A stretch of 64,000 bases of DNA from Sphingobacteriales bacterium UTBCD1 (GCA_002066995.1 MWTC01000041.1:62001-126000), one strand, 5' to 3'; counted from the first letter of the stretch, positions 35,808 to 44,852 are shown. Program-made: numbers and translations. The notes: generated by a model from the sequence alone, not told the origin.

Positions 35808-37943
35808 ATGCCTGAATTTGATACCTCACATGTAAAAAATATTGTCTTACTGGGCCACGCAGGCTCGGGTAAGACCACTTTAGCGGAATGCATGCTATAT
35901 GAAGCCGGAATAATTACCCGCCGCGGCAGCATAGCCGAACGAAACACTACAGGAGATTACCACGAACTGGAACAGGAACGTGGTAATTCTATTTTTAGCA
36001 AGCTCCTTCATACCAAATGGAGGGGTTATAAGATCAATATCATTGACACTCCGGGTTATGACGATTTTGTCGGGGAAGTGATCTCGGCGCTCCGGGTTGC
36101 TGATACCGGGGTTATGCTGCTGAATTCAGTACTGGGAGTGGAGGTAGGTACCGATATCATCTGGGACTATACTGAAAAGTTTAAAACCCCGATGATTTTT
36201 GCCGTTAACAAACTGGACGATGATAATGCAGATTTTGATAAAACAGTAAGGGAAGCTAAAGCACATTTTGGCAACAATGTAGTAGTTGTGCAATATCCCC
36301 GTCATGCCGGTTCTGGTTTTCATGAAATCATTGATGTGCTGCGCATGACAATGTATAAATTCAAAGATGAAGGTGGCAAGCCGGAAAAACTGCCGATACC
36401 GGACGAAGAAAAAGCAAAGGCTGATGAACTACACAAAGAATTAATAGAATCCATTGCCAGTAATGATGAAGGGCTGATGGAAAAGTATTTTGAAAAAGGA
36501 GAACTGGATGAAGATGAAATGAAAGACGGATTAAAAAAAGCAATGATCAATCACGAGATCTTTCCTTTGTTTTGCCTTTCGGCTATCAGGAATATGGGAA
36601 GCGGCCGCATAATGGGATTTATTGACAATGTTTGCCCCAGCGCCAATGAAATGCCGCCGCAGGTTACCAAAGAAGGGGAGCGTCTTCCCTGCGATGCAAG
36701 CGGGCCTCCCTGCATTTTTATTTACAAAACGATTACCGAACCACATATTGGTGAGCTTTCATTTTTCAAAGTCTATTCCGGAACTGTCAAAAACGGTATG
36801 GAACTGGAAAATGAATCAACCGGTGTCACAGAAAAACTTAACCAGCTTTTTCTTGTAGAAGGAAACAAAAGAACCAGTGTCAATGAACTGGTGGCAGGCG
36901 ATATCGGTGCGACATTGAAATTAAAAAATACACATGTAAACAACACCTTGCATATAAGAGGCAAGAACTATGAATTTAAATCCATCGAATTTCCATCTCC
37001 TAATATGACAGTCGCCATTGAGACTTTGAAGAAAGGCGAAGAAGAAAAATTATCCCAGGCATTACACCAGTTGCGGGAAGAAGATCCAACTCTGCTGGTG
37101 GAAATATCCCAGGAACTAAAGCAGACACTCATCCATTGCCAGGGCGATATGCACCTTGCCGTTGCTAAATGGAAGATTGAGCATAATCACAAACTGGAAG
37201 TGAAGTTTGTAAAACCGAGAATTCCATACAGGGAAACAATCAGGAAAATTGCAGATTCAAGTTATCGTCATAAAAAACAATCCGGCGGAGCAGGGCAGTT
37301 TGCAGAAGTATATATGAAAATTGAACCCTGGTATGAAGGAATGCCGGATCCAAAAGACCTGACCGTCAGGGGGAGGGATACTTATGACCTGGCATGGGGG
37401 GGTAAGCTTGTTTTTTATAACTGCATAGTGGGCGGGGCAATTGACGCCCGGTTTCTTCCTTCAATTTTGAAAGGAGTAATGGAGAAAATGCAAAATGGCC
37501 CTCTAACCGGATCTTATGCCCGTGATATCCGTGTTTGTGTGTATGATGGAAAGATGCACCCGGTGGACAGCAATGATATTTCTTTTAAAATTGCCGGGCT
37601 GCAGGCTTTTCGCCAGGCATTTCAGCAGGCCGATCCTCAAATACTGGAACCTATATACCGGGTAGAGGTCTTATGCCCTGATGATCTTACCGGTGCCGTG
37701 ATGGGCGATTTGCAAAGCCGCCGTGCTATTGTAGAAGGAATAGATAATGAAGGAAATTTTCAAAAAGTGATTGCCAAAGTGCCCTTGTCAGAAATGGATG
37801 GATATTCTTCCTCTTTACGATCCATAACACAAGGACGTGCCAAGTTCACAATGAAATTCCTGGCGTATGAGCCGGTTCCGTTTGAAATACAGCGCAAATT
37901 AATTGACGATTACAGCAAGACAGCCAAAGAAGAGCTTGTCTGA
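35808..37943 (+). CDS. Elongation factor G paralogue (EF-G2-like) with altered G3 motif
   Basis: Five-domain translation factor of 711 residues resembling EF-G: G1 GHAGSGKT (16-23), G4 NKLD (134-137), domain II, then domain IV/V features QSGGAGQFAEVYMKIEP and LCPDDLTGAVMGDLQSRR. The G3 motif reads DTPGYDDF (Asp80-Tyr84), where EF-G has DTPGHVDF; the His is the catalytic residue for GTP hydrolysis. The switch I RGITI is RGNSI. These changes predict weak or absent GTPase activity, as reported for EF-G2 of Bacteroides thetaiotaomicron, which supports slow translation in starvation. It is not the main fusA: ribosomal operon neighbours are absent. Confidence 0.88.
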   Translation: MPEFDTSHVKNIVLLGHAGSGKTTLAECMLYEAGIITRRGSIAERNTTGDYHELEQERGNSIFSKLLHTKWRGYKINIIDTPGYDDFVGEVISALRVADTGVMLLNSVLGVEVGTDIIWDYTEKFKTPMIFAVNKLDDDNADFDKTVREAKAHFGNNVVVVQYPRHAGSGFHEIIDVLRMTMYKFKDEGGKPEKLPIPDEEKAKADELHKELIESIASNDEGLMEKYFEKGELDEDEMKDGLKKAMINHEIFPLFCLSAIRNMGSGRIMGFIDNVCPSANEMPPQVTKEGERLPCDASGPPCIFIYKTITEPHIGELSFFKVYSGTVKNGMELENESTGVTEKLNQLFLVEGNKRTSVNELVAGDIGATLKLKNTHVNNTLHIRGKNYEFKSIEFPSPNMTVAIETLKKGEEEKLSQALHQLREEDPTLLVEISQELKQTLIHCQGDMHLAVAKWKIEHNHKLEVKFVKPRIPYRETIRKIADSSYRHKKQSGGAGQFAEVYMKIEPWYEGMPDPKDLTVRGRDTYDLAWGGKLVFYNCIVGGAIDARFLPSILKGVMEKMQNGPLTGSYARDIRVCVYDGKMHPVDSNDISFKIAGLQAFRQAFQQADPQILEPIYRVEVLCPDDLTGAVMGDLQSRRAIVEGIDNEGNFQKVIAKVPLSEMDGYSSSLRSITQGRAKFTMKFLAYEPVPFEIQRKLIDDYSKTAKEELV

Positions 37944-37979
37944 AATTTTTGATCAGCGACAGGAAAGCAATACCAACTG

Positions 37980-38018
37980 CACACAATAGCCATCCCGTTC
38001 CGGGATGGCTATTGTGTG
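37980..38018. repeat. Perfect 18-bp inverted repeat (hairpin) after the EF-G paralogue
   Basis: Arms 37980-37997 and 38001-38018 are perfectly complementary around a TTC loop. It lies 36 bp after the stop codon. It would be a very stable stem, yet no T tract follows on either strand, so it is not a standard intrinsic terminator. It might protect the mRNA 3' end or terminate by another route. Confidence 0.85.
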
Positions 38019-38134
38019 AGAGAAGAAAATCATAACCCCATTAACACACCGTACAAAGTGTGCAGAAAGAAAATAAAATAATTATAACTTTACTCCTTCA
38101 GGCGGATCAATTTATTATCACGTCAAAAAATATT

Positions 38135-38608
38135 ATGCCAGAAAAAAAAGATAGCCCGGGTGTAGTTATTCCCCCGCCTTTGTTTTATGTTTCGATTTTT
38201 TTAGTATCATTTATTTTACAGAAGTGGATGCCGGTTAGCCGTTCATTCTTTCATAGTACAATATCAGTGCTTGCAGGCACTTTTTTCATTATTATATGGC
38301 TGATATTCGGGATCCCTGCTATCCTGCAGTTTTTCAAAACAAAAAATTCAGTGATCACCGTTAATCCGGCAAATTCATTACAAACATCCGGGATCTATTC
38401 TTTCAGCCGAAATCCGATGTATGTAAGTTTGATCGCATTGTATACAGGTTTAGCATTTTTTATGGGAAACTGGTGGACCCTGGTCTTGCTTCCTTTGGTG
38501 GTGATCATAATCACAACTCTGGTAATAATTCCCGAAGAAAGATATCTGGGAAGAGCTTTCGGCAGCAGCTATTCAGAGTACAAAAAGAATGTCCATCGCT
38601 GGCTGTGA
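38135..38608 (+). CDS. Isoprenylcysteine carboxyl methyltransferase / PEMT-family membrane protein
   Basis: Small integral-membrane protein of about 157 residues with four hydrophobic segments. The C-terminal half carries the methyltransferase pattern: SGIYSFSRNPMYVS (SAM-binding region) and IPEERYLGRAFGSSYSEYKK. In bacteria the substrate is usually unknown; phospholipid or small thiol methylation are options. The frame can be extended to a GTG at 38060, but a near-consensus -7 (TAACTTTA, 38085-38092) lies in that extension, so the ATG at 38135 is preferred. Confidence 0.85.
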   Translation: MPEKKDSPGVVIPPPLFYVSIFLVSFILQKWMPVSRSFFHSTISVLAGTFFIIIWLIFGIPAILQFFKTKNSVITVNPANSLQTSGIYSFSRNPMYVSLIALYTGLAFFMGNWWTLVLLPLVVIIITTLVIIPEERYLGRAFGSSYSEYKKNVHRWL

Positions 38609-38713
38609 AAACAATTTGTCATTGTGCCAGGTTATTTTTATCAGAAAGGCCCGGCATGTTTAATTTTGGATTATTATCCAAATTTGTAACTTGGTGTTAT
38701 AAACCAGCACTCC

Positions 38714-40264
38714 ATGCCATTATCCAGGACAACACTACTCAGTATAATGTTGCTGATATCCATTATTTCCTATTCACAAATTCTCCCGTGTATTGATGTT
38801 ACCAGCTCTTCCCGCCGTGAAGCAGGGGCGGGGCAGGGTGTGTATGATTTTAACTATAAATGGACACCGGGTACTGTGATTACAGTGGCCTTCATTAACG
38901 GAACCCAATGGCAATGGGATAAAGTGAAACAATATGCACCAATATGGAGTAAATATGCCAATATTACTTTTAAGTTTTCAGGCAAGGCAACCGGTACAGA
39001 AGATGTGCGTATAAGTTTTGATTCCAAAAAGGGATCTTATTCTTTTGTCGGCCTCGATGCAAAGAACCGTTTGCCTTCAGAGGAAACGATGAATCTCGGA
39101 TGGATTGAAAATAACAAAACCGAATTGCAATTGCAGGGAGTCATCCTTCATGAATTCGGACATACATTAGGGTTACTGCATGAGCACATGAATCCTGCCA
39201 GTAATATCAAATGGAATAAGCCGTTTGTGTATGCCTATTATATGCAGTATGACGGATGGAGCAAAGACATGGTGGACAAACAGGTTTTCGAACGTTACAG
39301 TGTCAGCATGACCAATAAGGCTTATGATCCGAAATCCATTATGCATTATCCCATTCCAAAAGATTTTACCTTAGACGGTTATTCGGTTCCTGAAAACGAT
39401 TTTTTATCAAAAGGGGATATTGCACTGATTGAAGAGCTGTATCCTTTCAACAAAATACTTCCCGCTAATAACACTACAACGGTCTGGAGCAAACTCCAGG
39501 ATCTGCAAATAGATTACAACGTAACCGAAAACGGAAAACTGGGAATGCGGATCCGGCAAAATTTCCAGATATACAATGCGCAGGGCAGGCAGTGCATCAT
39601 GGCAGTTTATTTTTATAATGCAGAAGATGATAAACCGCTGAAAGACCGTGATGGCATTTATACTTCAACAGATGGCCATGTAGCCGGCTATAATTATTTC
39701 ACGCCAAGTTATCAAAACTCACAGTACAATGACCTGGCTGTCTTTATGCCTTATGACCAGTTGGAACTGGGCGCCGGAAATTTCAGGCTGAAATGTTATG
39801 TAGCCATCTTTGATCCGGATGTCAAGCAGATCGTCACGGGCGGATATCAATATTTTACTTTCAGCCAGGGAATAAACGTGAAAGAGATCCGGCTGCTCAC
39901 CAGCTTTGATGATGCAGGACAACAATTAAAGATCACTCCCGCATTCACTATCAGTAATGCGAAAGGAGTAAAATGCCTTGCGGTCATTTATTTCTATAAC
40001 GAAAACGGCCAGCCGTTAAGAGATCATAACAATTATTATCATACTGTTGATGGTAATGTATCAAGTATGGAATATTTCACCCCGGGCTATGACGTGGCTT
40101 TATATGATAATACACAAACCGGCTTTGTAATAACAATGCCGTATAAAGAGCTTGAGCTGCCAAAAGGAAAATACAGTCTGAAATACAAAGTGATCTTATT
40201 TGATGATAAGCTGAATCAGTTGGTGTCGAGTGATTTTTATAATTTCAACTATACTCAGTATTAG
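38714..40264 (+). CDS. Secreted astacin-like (M12A) metalloprotease with duplicated C-terminal domain
   Basis: Exported zinc protease of 516 residues. Signal peptide LLSIMLLISIISYSQ. The astacin-type zinc site is complete: His146-Glu147, His150, then Gly and His156 (HEFGHTLGLLHEH), with the Met-turn SIMHYP (Met210). After the catalytic domain (about 45-245) come two similar units, about 265-383 and 393-513. Matching blocks are IYNAQGRQC / ISNAKGVKC, MAVYFYNAEDDKPLKD / LAVIYFYNENGQPLRD, DGHVAGYNYFTP / DGNVSSMEYFTP, and MPYDQLELGAGNFRLK / MPYKELELPKGKYSLK. I do not recognise this domain by name; it may bind a glycan or protein. There is no T9SS C-terminal signature. Confidence 0.88.
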   Translation: MPLSRTTLLSIMLLISIISYSQILPCIDVTSSSRREAGAGQGVYDFNYKWTPGTVITVAFINGTQWQWDKVKQYAPIWSKYANITFKFSGKATGTEDVRISFDSKKGSYSFVGLDAKNRLPSEETMNLGWIENNKTELQLQGVILHEFGHTLGLLHEHMNPASNIKWNKPFVYAYYMQYDGWSKDMVDKQVFERYSVSMTNKAYDPKSIMHYPIPKDFTLDGYSVPENDFLSKGDIALIEELYPFNKILPANNTTTVWSKLQDLQIDYNVTENGKLGMRIRQNFQIYNAQGRQCIMAVYFYNAEDDKPLKDRDGIYTSTDGHVAGYNYFTPSYQNSQYNDLAVFMPYDQLELGAGNFRLKCYVAIFDPDVKQIVTGGYQYFTFSQGINVKEIRLLTSFDDAGQQLKITPAFTISNAKGVKCLAVIYFYNENGQPLRDHNNYYHTVDGNVSSMEYFTPGYDVALYDNTQTGFVITMPYKELELPKGKYSLKYKVILFDDKLNQLVSSDFYNFNYTQY

Positions 40265-40398
40265 AATTTGTAACGGACTTTATGCCGGTTAATATTTGGA
40301 AATAGCGGTCAAAAACTGTTGCAACAAAAGAGCTTTGTCCCGACCTGCGGAAATGGAAGAACTGATTACCTGTTCCGGACACAGGAAAAGTGATGATA

Positions 40399-41682
40399 TC
40401 AAAAAACTTCTCCGAGGTTTACGGCAATCCAGGGTTTGGGGAAACTTTGGCCAAAGCCCAGGTCAATGGCCATATTTGTCTTGGAATATTTGTTGAATTT
40501 GACCCGTAATCCAAAACCATAACCAAGGCTTGTAACCGGAATTTCTTTTCTTCCCCTGTGCTGGGAATAGGAAGTATAAAATTCGTTTGGGAAATTTTGC
40601 AGGTTGGAAAAAATGACTCCGCCAATGAGGCCATTGTTCATGATCTGAAACCTGTACTCAGCTTCTAAATACCGCATAATATTTCCACGGTACCTGCCCT
40701 GGGAATAACCACGCCCGGTATTCCAGGAATCATCCCATCCGGTACTGGGCAATAAAAGAAAAGAAGATTTTCCAAAATTCTGCCAGTAGTAAGCCCAAAA
40801 AGCGAGCACACTTTCCCTGCCGGATGAAAAGGAAATGTATTTTCTGACATCAACAACTAAAGAACTCCAATTGGTATCGCTTCCCCAGCTTTTAAACGAC
40901 TGATGAAATAAAACCGATGCAAATATTCCTTTTAAAGCATTAACCGGGTTATCCCTTGAGTCAAATAACAATTTTACAGCAGGACCCAATGCTGTTTCGT
41001 GTGCAGGAGGAATTTTCTTTTTTACGTAATGTTCAAAAGCTGTTGCAATGCCTAATGGATTGTAGGCCGTTGGAAGTACTACAGGCACGCCTGTTTCATT
41101 TATTCTCCATAAATAATCATAAAAGATTCCGGCACCGCCATAAAAATTATTTGCTATGCGTGCCAGCACCGAAGGGTGAACTTTGATCCAGCTGAAATTG
41201 ATTGCATAGCCACTGTCGAGTTTTGATCTTCCTCTTAAACCATAAGCAGATGAAGGATAGTTGATATAGCGGCTGTCCAGAATAAAATTGAACTGATCTT
41301 TTTTTGACCACACACTGACCTGGAAAGGGAGAATAACCTGGTTGAACTGGGTATATGTAATGCTTGAAAGTATATTGGATTCCTTTTGTGATCCGTTTAA
41401 TGTAAAAATTGCATTAGCTCCTGCAGCTAAAGCAAAACCTGTATTTGAAGTATATCCTAAAGCCGGGAAAAAGGCATATTGTAGATTTTTTTTTCTTTTT
41501 GAAGAATCAGGAGGGTGCGTTTTAAATAACGTATGCACTACATCTTTTATATCTTTTTCATTTTTTTGCAAAACAGTATCAGAAGGGAAAACTTCCTGTG
41601 CATGTAAAGAAAGAGGTAAGAAACCAATGACTGCAACGAACCACCAATTACAATTATGGATGGTTTTAAATAGAGTTTTCAT
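40399..41682 (-). CDS. BamA/TamA-family (Omp85-fold) outer-membrane protein
   Basis: Predicted beta-barrel of 427 residues with signal peptide FVAVIGFLPLSLHAQ. The Omp85 surface-antigen barrel is recognised by DSRDNPVNALKG, the lid-loop motif GRGYSQGRYRGN (RG-F/Y class) and alternating hydrophobic strands ending in a C-terminal Phe. It has no POTRA domains, so it is the short barrel-only form seen in Bacteroidota, often of unknown transport role. It converges on the astacin-like gene with 134 bp between them. Confidence 0.85.
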   Translation of the reverse strand: MKTLFKTIHNCNWWFVAVIGFLPLSLHAQEVFPSDTVLQKNEKDIKDVVHTLFKTHPPDSSKRKKNLQYAFFPALGYTSNTGFALAAGANAIFTLNGSQKESNILSSITYTQFNQVILPFQVSVWSKKDQFNFILDSRYINYPSSAYGLRGRSKLDSGYAINFSWIKVHPSVLARIANNFYGGAGIFYDYLWRINETGVPVVLPTAYNPLGIATAFEHYVKKKIPPAHETALGPAVKLLFDSRDNPVNALKGIFASVLFHQSFKSWGSDTNWSSLVVDVRKYISFSSGRESVLAFWAYYWQNFGKSSFLLLPSTGWDDSWNTGRGYSQGRYRGNIMRYLEAEYRFQIMNNGLIGGVIFSNLQNFPNEFYTSYSQHRGRKEIPVTSLGYGFGLRVKFNKYSKTNMAIDLGFGQSFPKPWIAVNLGEVF

Positions 41683-41925
41683 GTAAGCTTAAGTTGTATA
41701 AGCCTGGTTTCGGGATCCTGATTCAGAAAGGGTGATGAAAAATATCTGTACCTATACCGGTACCCGGCGCTTCAGATCAAAATACAATATAGTGCAGTTC
41801 CTTTGAACTTTAGATTAGTCATATCAGATTTTATGTGACTGGTTCCGGGCAATAGTCAAAATGTAACCCGTAATCATTCATTATAAATTTCTGAAAGTGT
41901 GTGGTATGACTGAGAAAAAACAACC

Positions 41926-42588
41926 TCATGAAAACTTCACACATTCTTTCAATTCTTTGTCAGAATAAGCTAATCCATATTGCTTTAATACATCATCCGG
42001 GACGCCATTCCATTGATTGGGTCTATTACCCATATAACCAAGATCTTTCACTCCAATTTCGGAAGTATAAAATCCGGTAGCCACGAGGTCTCTTATTTTG
42101 TTAAAGAATTTCACACCCTGAGACATCCCCGGTTTTAATTTTCTTTCGGGATATGCAATGTCATCCACCATTTCGATTTGCTGTTCATGACTGCATTCCC
42201 GGAATGGCTTCTCATATCGTTTCAAACATTCAATATCCAGCCAGCTCAGTCCGCCCCGCAGGGGAACCTGGTGTTCCGGCATGTCCTTCACTATGAATTC
42301 TATGAAGTCGGGAACCTTTGCATCGGAAGCACTGCCGCTTATTTCATCTTTCGGAATAATGATATCGGCAAGGACAGCGATCGTTGCCATTTCTTCCGGA
42401 GTAAAAAACTTTTCTTCAGCCAGCAGTTTTTTCTCCCTTTTCAATTCTTCCGGGTAACGGTCAAGATTGAAAGTTGGTCCAGCAACCTGCTCTGTTGTCT
42501 TTTTTTCTTCTGTGTTGCAGGCAGCGATCACAGCAGGAACTGCTACAGCTCCGGTTGCGATCAGTTTTAAAGATTTTCTTCTGTCCAT
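41926..42588 (-). CDS. Gluconate 2-dehydrogenase subunit 3-like protein
   Basis: Small subunit partner of a GMC-type membrane dehydrogenase, 220 residues. The N-terminus carries a twin-arginine motif (DRRKSLKL) followed by a hydrophobic run and a lipobox (VIAAC), so it is probably exported folded by Tat and lipid-anchored. FFTPEEMATIAVLADIIIPKDE is the family signature. It should form a complex with the GMC oxidoreductase encoded upstream on the same strand, but a broken DUF559 gene separates them here. No cytochrome c subunit is visible. Confidence 0.9.
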   Translation of the reverse strand: MDRRKSLKLIATGAVAVPAVIAACNTEEKKTTEQVAGPTFNLDRYPEELKREKKLLAEEKFFTPEEMATIAVLADIIIPKDEISGSASDAKVPDFIEFIVKDMPEHQVPLRGGLSWLDIECLKRYEKPFRECSHEQQIEMVDDIAYPERKLKPGMSQGVKFFNKIRDLVATGFYTSEIGVKDLGYMGNRPNQWNGVPDDVLKQYGLAYSDKELKECVKFS

Positions 42589-42601
42589 AAGTAAATACTC
42601 C

Positions 42602-42618
42602 AGTCCCTAAAAGGGACT
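42602..42618. repeat. Palindrome at one end of the DUF559 remnant
   Basis: AGTCCCT, loop AAA, AGGGACT. A related degenerate sequence (TCTCCCCTCAAGGAAATTTAG at about 42932-42952, cited as a region) sits at the other end of the remnant. Together they look like end sequences of a small inserted unit. Confidence 0.55.
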
Positions 42619-42619
42619 T

Positions 42620-42943
42620 TTAGACTCCGCTGTTTTGCAAAGTGCTTTGTTTTTGAATATTATTCTGTTCAGTTATTTTTATTTCAATTTCTTTAAAAGC
42701 TTTTTCAGGGCATTTATACACTACATCTTTCGAAAACCTGATAACCGTATATCCCATGACCTTCGATCCGTTCACACCGGCCGTACAATGAAGCCATAAA
42801 GCTTTTTCTGCTTCAGTCATGTTCTTCCGAAGTTTCTTTGCCCTTGCAAACAACAAAGGCGAAGCTCCTTCAAACATTCCTCCGGCTTTATATAGACTCT
42901 TTGATGTCATTTCAACCTTAAAGGATCTTAAGTCTCCCCTCAA
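42620..42943 (-). pseudogene. DUF559 (Vsr-like endonuclease) gene with internal deletion
   Basis: The 107-residue frame joins the family's N-terminal block (MFEGASPLLFARAKKLRKNMTEAEKALW, cited here only by its parts) directly to its C-terminal block GYTVIRFSKDVV. The junction is at AGVNGSK/VMGY. The central block that carries the nuclease active-site acids and His (typically ...IADFYCH..., ...VIEIDG...H...) is absent, about 55-65 residues by family knowledge. The frame is preserved but the product should be inactive. It lies between a GMC oxidoreductase gene and its subunit-3 gene, and is flanked by short palindromic sequences. Confidence 0.7.
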
Positions 42944-42957
42944 GGAAATTTAGTGGG

Positions 42958-44706
42958 TTATAAATTCTGTTTCTTCAATTCATCCACAATATAATCCGAT
43001 GCTCTCATCGCAAGCGCCAGTATGGTCCATGTTATATTCTTGTCTGCCTGTGAGGTGAATGCACCTCCATCCACGACGAATAAATTTTTGCAGTCATGCG
43101 CCTGGTTCCATTTATTGAGTGCAAAACGTTTCGGATCATCACCCATTCTCACCGTGCCGGCTTCATGAATGATCTCACCGGGTTTGGCAAGTCCCCAGTT
43201 ATTTTTTTCGTCGTCATCACCGCCCCAGGTAATTACAGCTCCCATGTTGTGCATAATCTCTTTGAATGTCTCTTTCATGTGTTTGGCCTGTTTGATCTCG
43301 TGATCGCTCCACTTTACATTAAATCGCAATACCGGAATACCAAACTGATCCACCACATTGGGATCTATCTCACAATAATTCGATTCAAGCGGAATGGCTT
43401 CACCACGGCCGCCCATACCCACACTGGCCCCATAGAAATAACGATAGTCTTCTTTTAATGAAGCGCCGTATCCTCCGGCTTCTTTCTTCTTGCCATTTAC
43501 CGGGTATTTCCCGTTTTGTCCTTCAATACCGAATCCAAAACCATAAGCAGGCTGACTCATCCCTCCCCAATATTCGATATGATATCCTCGGGGAAAATCC
43601 AGTTTCTTATTATCCAGCCACCAGGGGGAATAAACATGCATCCCGCCCACACCATCTTCATTATATCTTTTCCTTCCAAATAGTTTTGGAAGGTAACCAC
43701 CCAGTGATGCGCCGGTGGAATCATGTAAGTATTTTCCTACTACATTACTTAAGTTGGCCAGCCCGTTCGGATGCCTTTGTGACCTGGAATTAAGCAATAA
43801 TCTTGCAGATTCGCAGGCACCGGCTGCTATAATCACCACTTTCCCCAATACCTGGTATTCCATTTTATCATCTTTACTGATATATGATATACCTGTTGCC
43901 TTACCTTCCTTGTCTGTCATCACTTCTCTTGCCATTGCATTAGCGATCACATCAACATTATTAGTTTCCAGGGCAGGGTATATCAATACATTGGATGAAG
44001 AGAAATCTGCTTTGGCAATACTGCAGTTACGGTTGCACTGCCCGCAGAAAAAACAGGGACCTCTGTCTGTGGTGCTTTTTATTTTTTGGGTAAGCATGGA
44101 AAGCCTGCCCGGAATAACCCTGACTTTTGCTTTTGCAGCAGCATCTTTAATAAATAGTTCATGCAGTCTTGGTTTGGGAGGAGGAAGAAAATACCCATCC
44201 GGGTCATTCTCCAAACCTTCATTGGTACCAAATACCCCGATGAGCTGATCTACACGATCATAATAAGGTTTGATGTCATCATAACTGATCGGCCAGTTTT
44301 CACCAAGTCCATCCTGGTCTTTTCTTCTGAAATCTTTGGGGCCAAAGCGCAGAGAAATTCTTCCCCAATGGTTGGTTCTTCCGCCAATCATTCTTGCTCT
44401 CCACCAAAGCCAGTCAGTCCCGCTTGCTTTGGTATAAGGCTCCCCGTCAATTTCCCAACCGCCATAACAGGCATCAAAATCACCGAAAGGGCGATAATGA
44501 GTGCTGGCTCCACGGCGTGGTGAGTCCCACGGGTTTTTCAATTGGGTTACATTTTTTTGCGGGTTGTACATGGGGCCTGCTTCAATAAGACAGACCTTTA
44601 TTCCTGCTGTAGCAAGCATGTAAGCAGCCATTCCTCCTCCCGCACCGGAGCCAACGATCACTACATCATATTTTTTGGGTTGCTTCCTGACCTGGTATTC
44701 TCCCAT
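42958..44706 (-). CDS. GMC-family FAD oxidoreductase with Cys cluster (gluconate dehydrogenase-like)
   Basis: Large flavoprotein subunit, 582 residues. The FAD-binding Rossmann motif is VVIVGSGAGGGMAA at the N-terminus; the GMC signature RMIGGRTNHWG follows at about residue 105; the C-terminal catalytic His/Asn region is IHEAGTVRMG and DKNITWTI. A four-Cys motif C-x2-C-x2-C-x3-C (Cys218, 221, 224, 228) is unusual for generic GMC enzymes and suggests an iron-sulfur site. With the downstream subunit 3 (Tat lipoprotein) it should form a periplasmic sugar or sugar-acid dehydrogenase. No signal peptide is seen; export may depend on the partner. Confidence 0.9.
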   Translation of the reverse strand: MGEYQVRKQPKKYDVVIVGSGAGGGMAAYMLATAGIKVCLIEAGPMYNPQKNVTQLKNPWDSPRRGASTHYRPFGDFDACYGGWEIDGEPYTKASGTDWLWWRARMIGGRTNHWGRISLRFGPKDFRRKDQDGLGENWPISYDDIKPYYDRVDQLIGVFGTNEGLENDPDGYFLPPPKPRLHELFIKDAAAKAKVRVIPGRLSMLTQKIKSTTDRGPCFFCGQCNRNCSIAKADFSSSNVLIYPALETNNVDVIANAMAREVMTDKEGKATGISYISKDDKMEYQVLGKVVIIAAGACESARLLLNSRSQRHPNGLANLSNVVGKYLHDSTGASLGGYLPKLFGRKRYNEDGVGGMHVYSPWWLDNKKLDFPRGYHIEYWGGMSQPAYGFGFGIEGQNGKYPVNGKKKEAGGYGASLKEDYRYFYGASVGMGGRGEAIPLESNYCEIDPNVVDQFGIPVLRFNVKWSDHEIKQAKHMKETFKEIMHNMGAVITWGGDDDEKNNWGLAKPGEIIHEAGTVRMGDDPKRFALNKWNQAHDCKNLFVVDGGAFTSQADKNITWTILALAMRASDYIVDELKKQNL

Positions 44707-44852
44707 AAAGTAAAAAAAATTAGTAAAGTTGAATGATACAACAATTTACATGTTTGCTTTTTTCTAAACGAAAATTTTTAAGACAATTTCTGCACAACAA
44801 GGTTAATAAAGAACGGATATAGAAAGTATCTTTAACACAAATTAATCCAGCA

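Noticed and set aside
42620-42943. Functional Vsr-like nuclease or a defence gene
   Set aside because: The catalytic centre of the family is absent, so no nuclease function can be supported.
43715-44248. A 177-residue plus-strand frame inside the GMC gene
   Set aside because: Antisense shadow of a well-supported gene, no start signal or motif.
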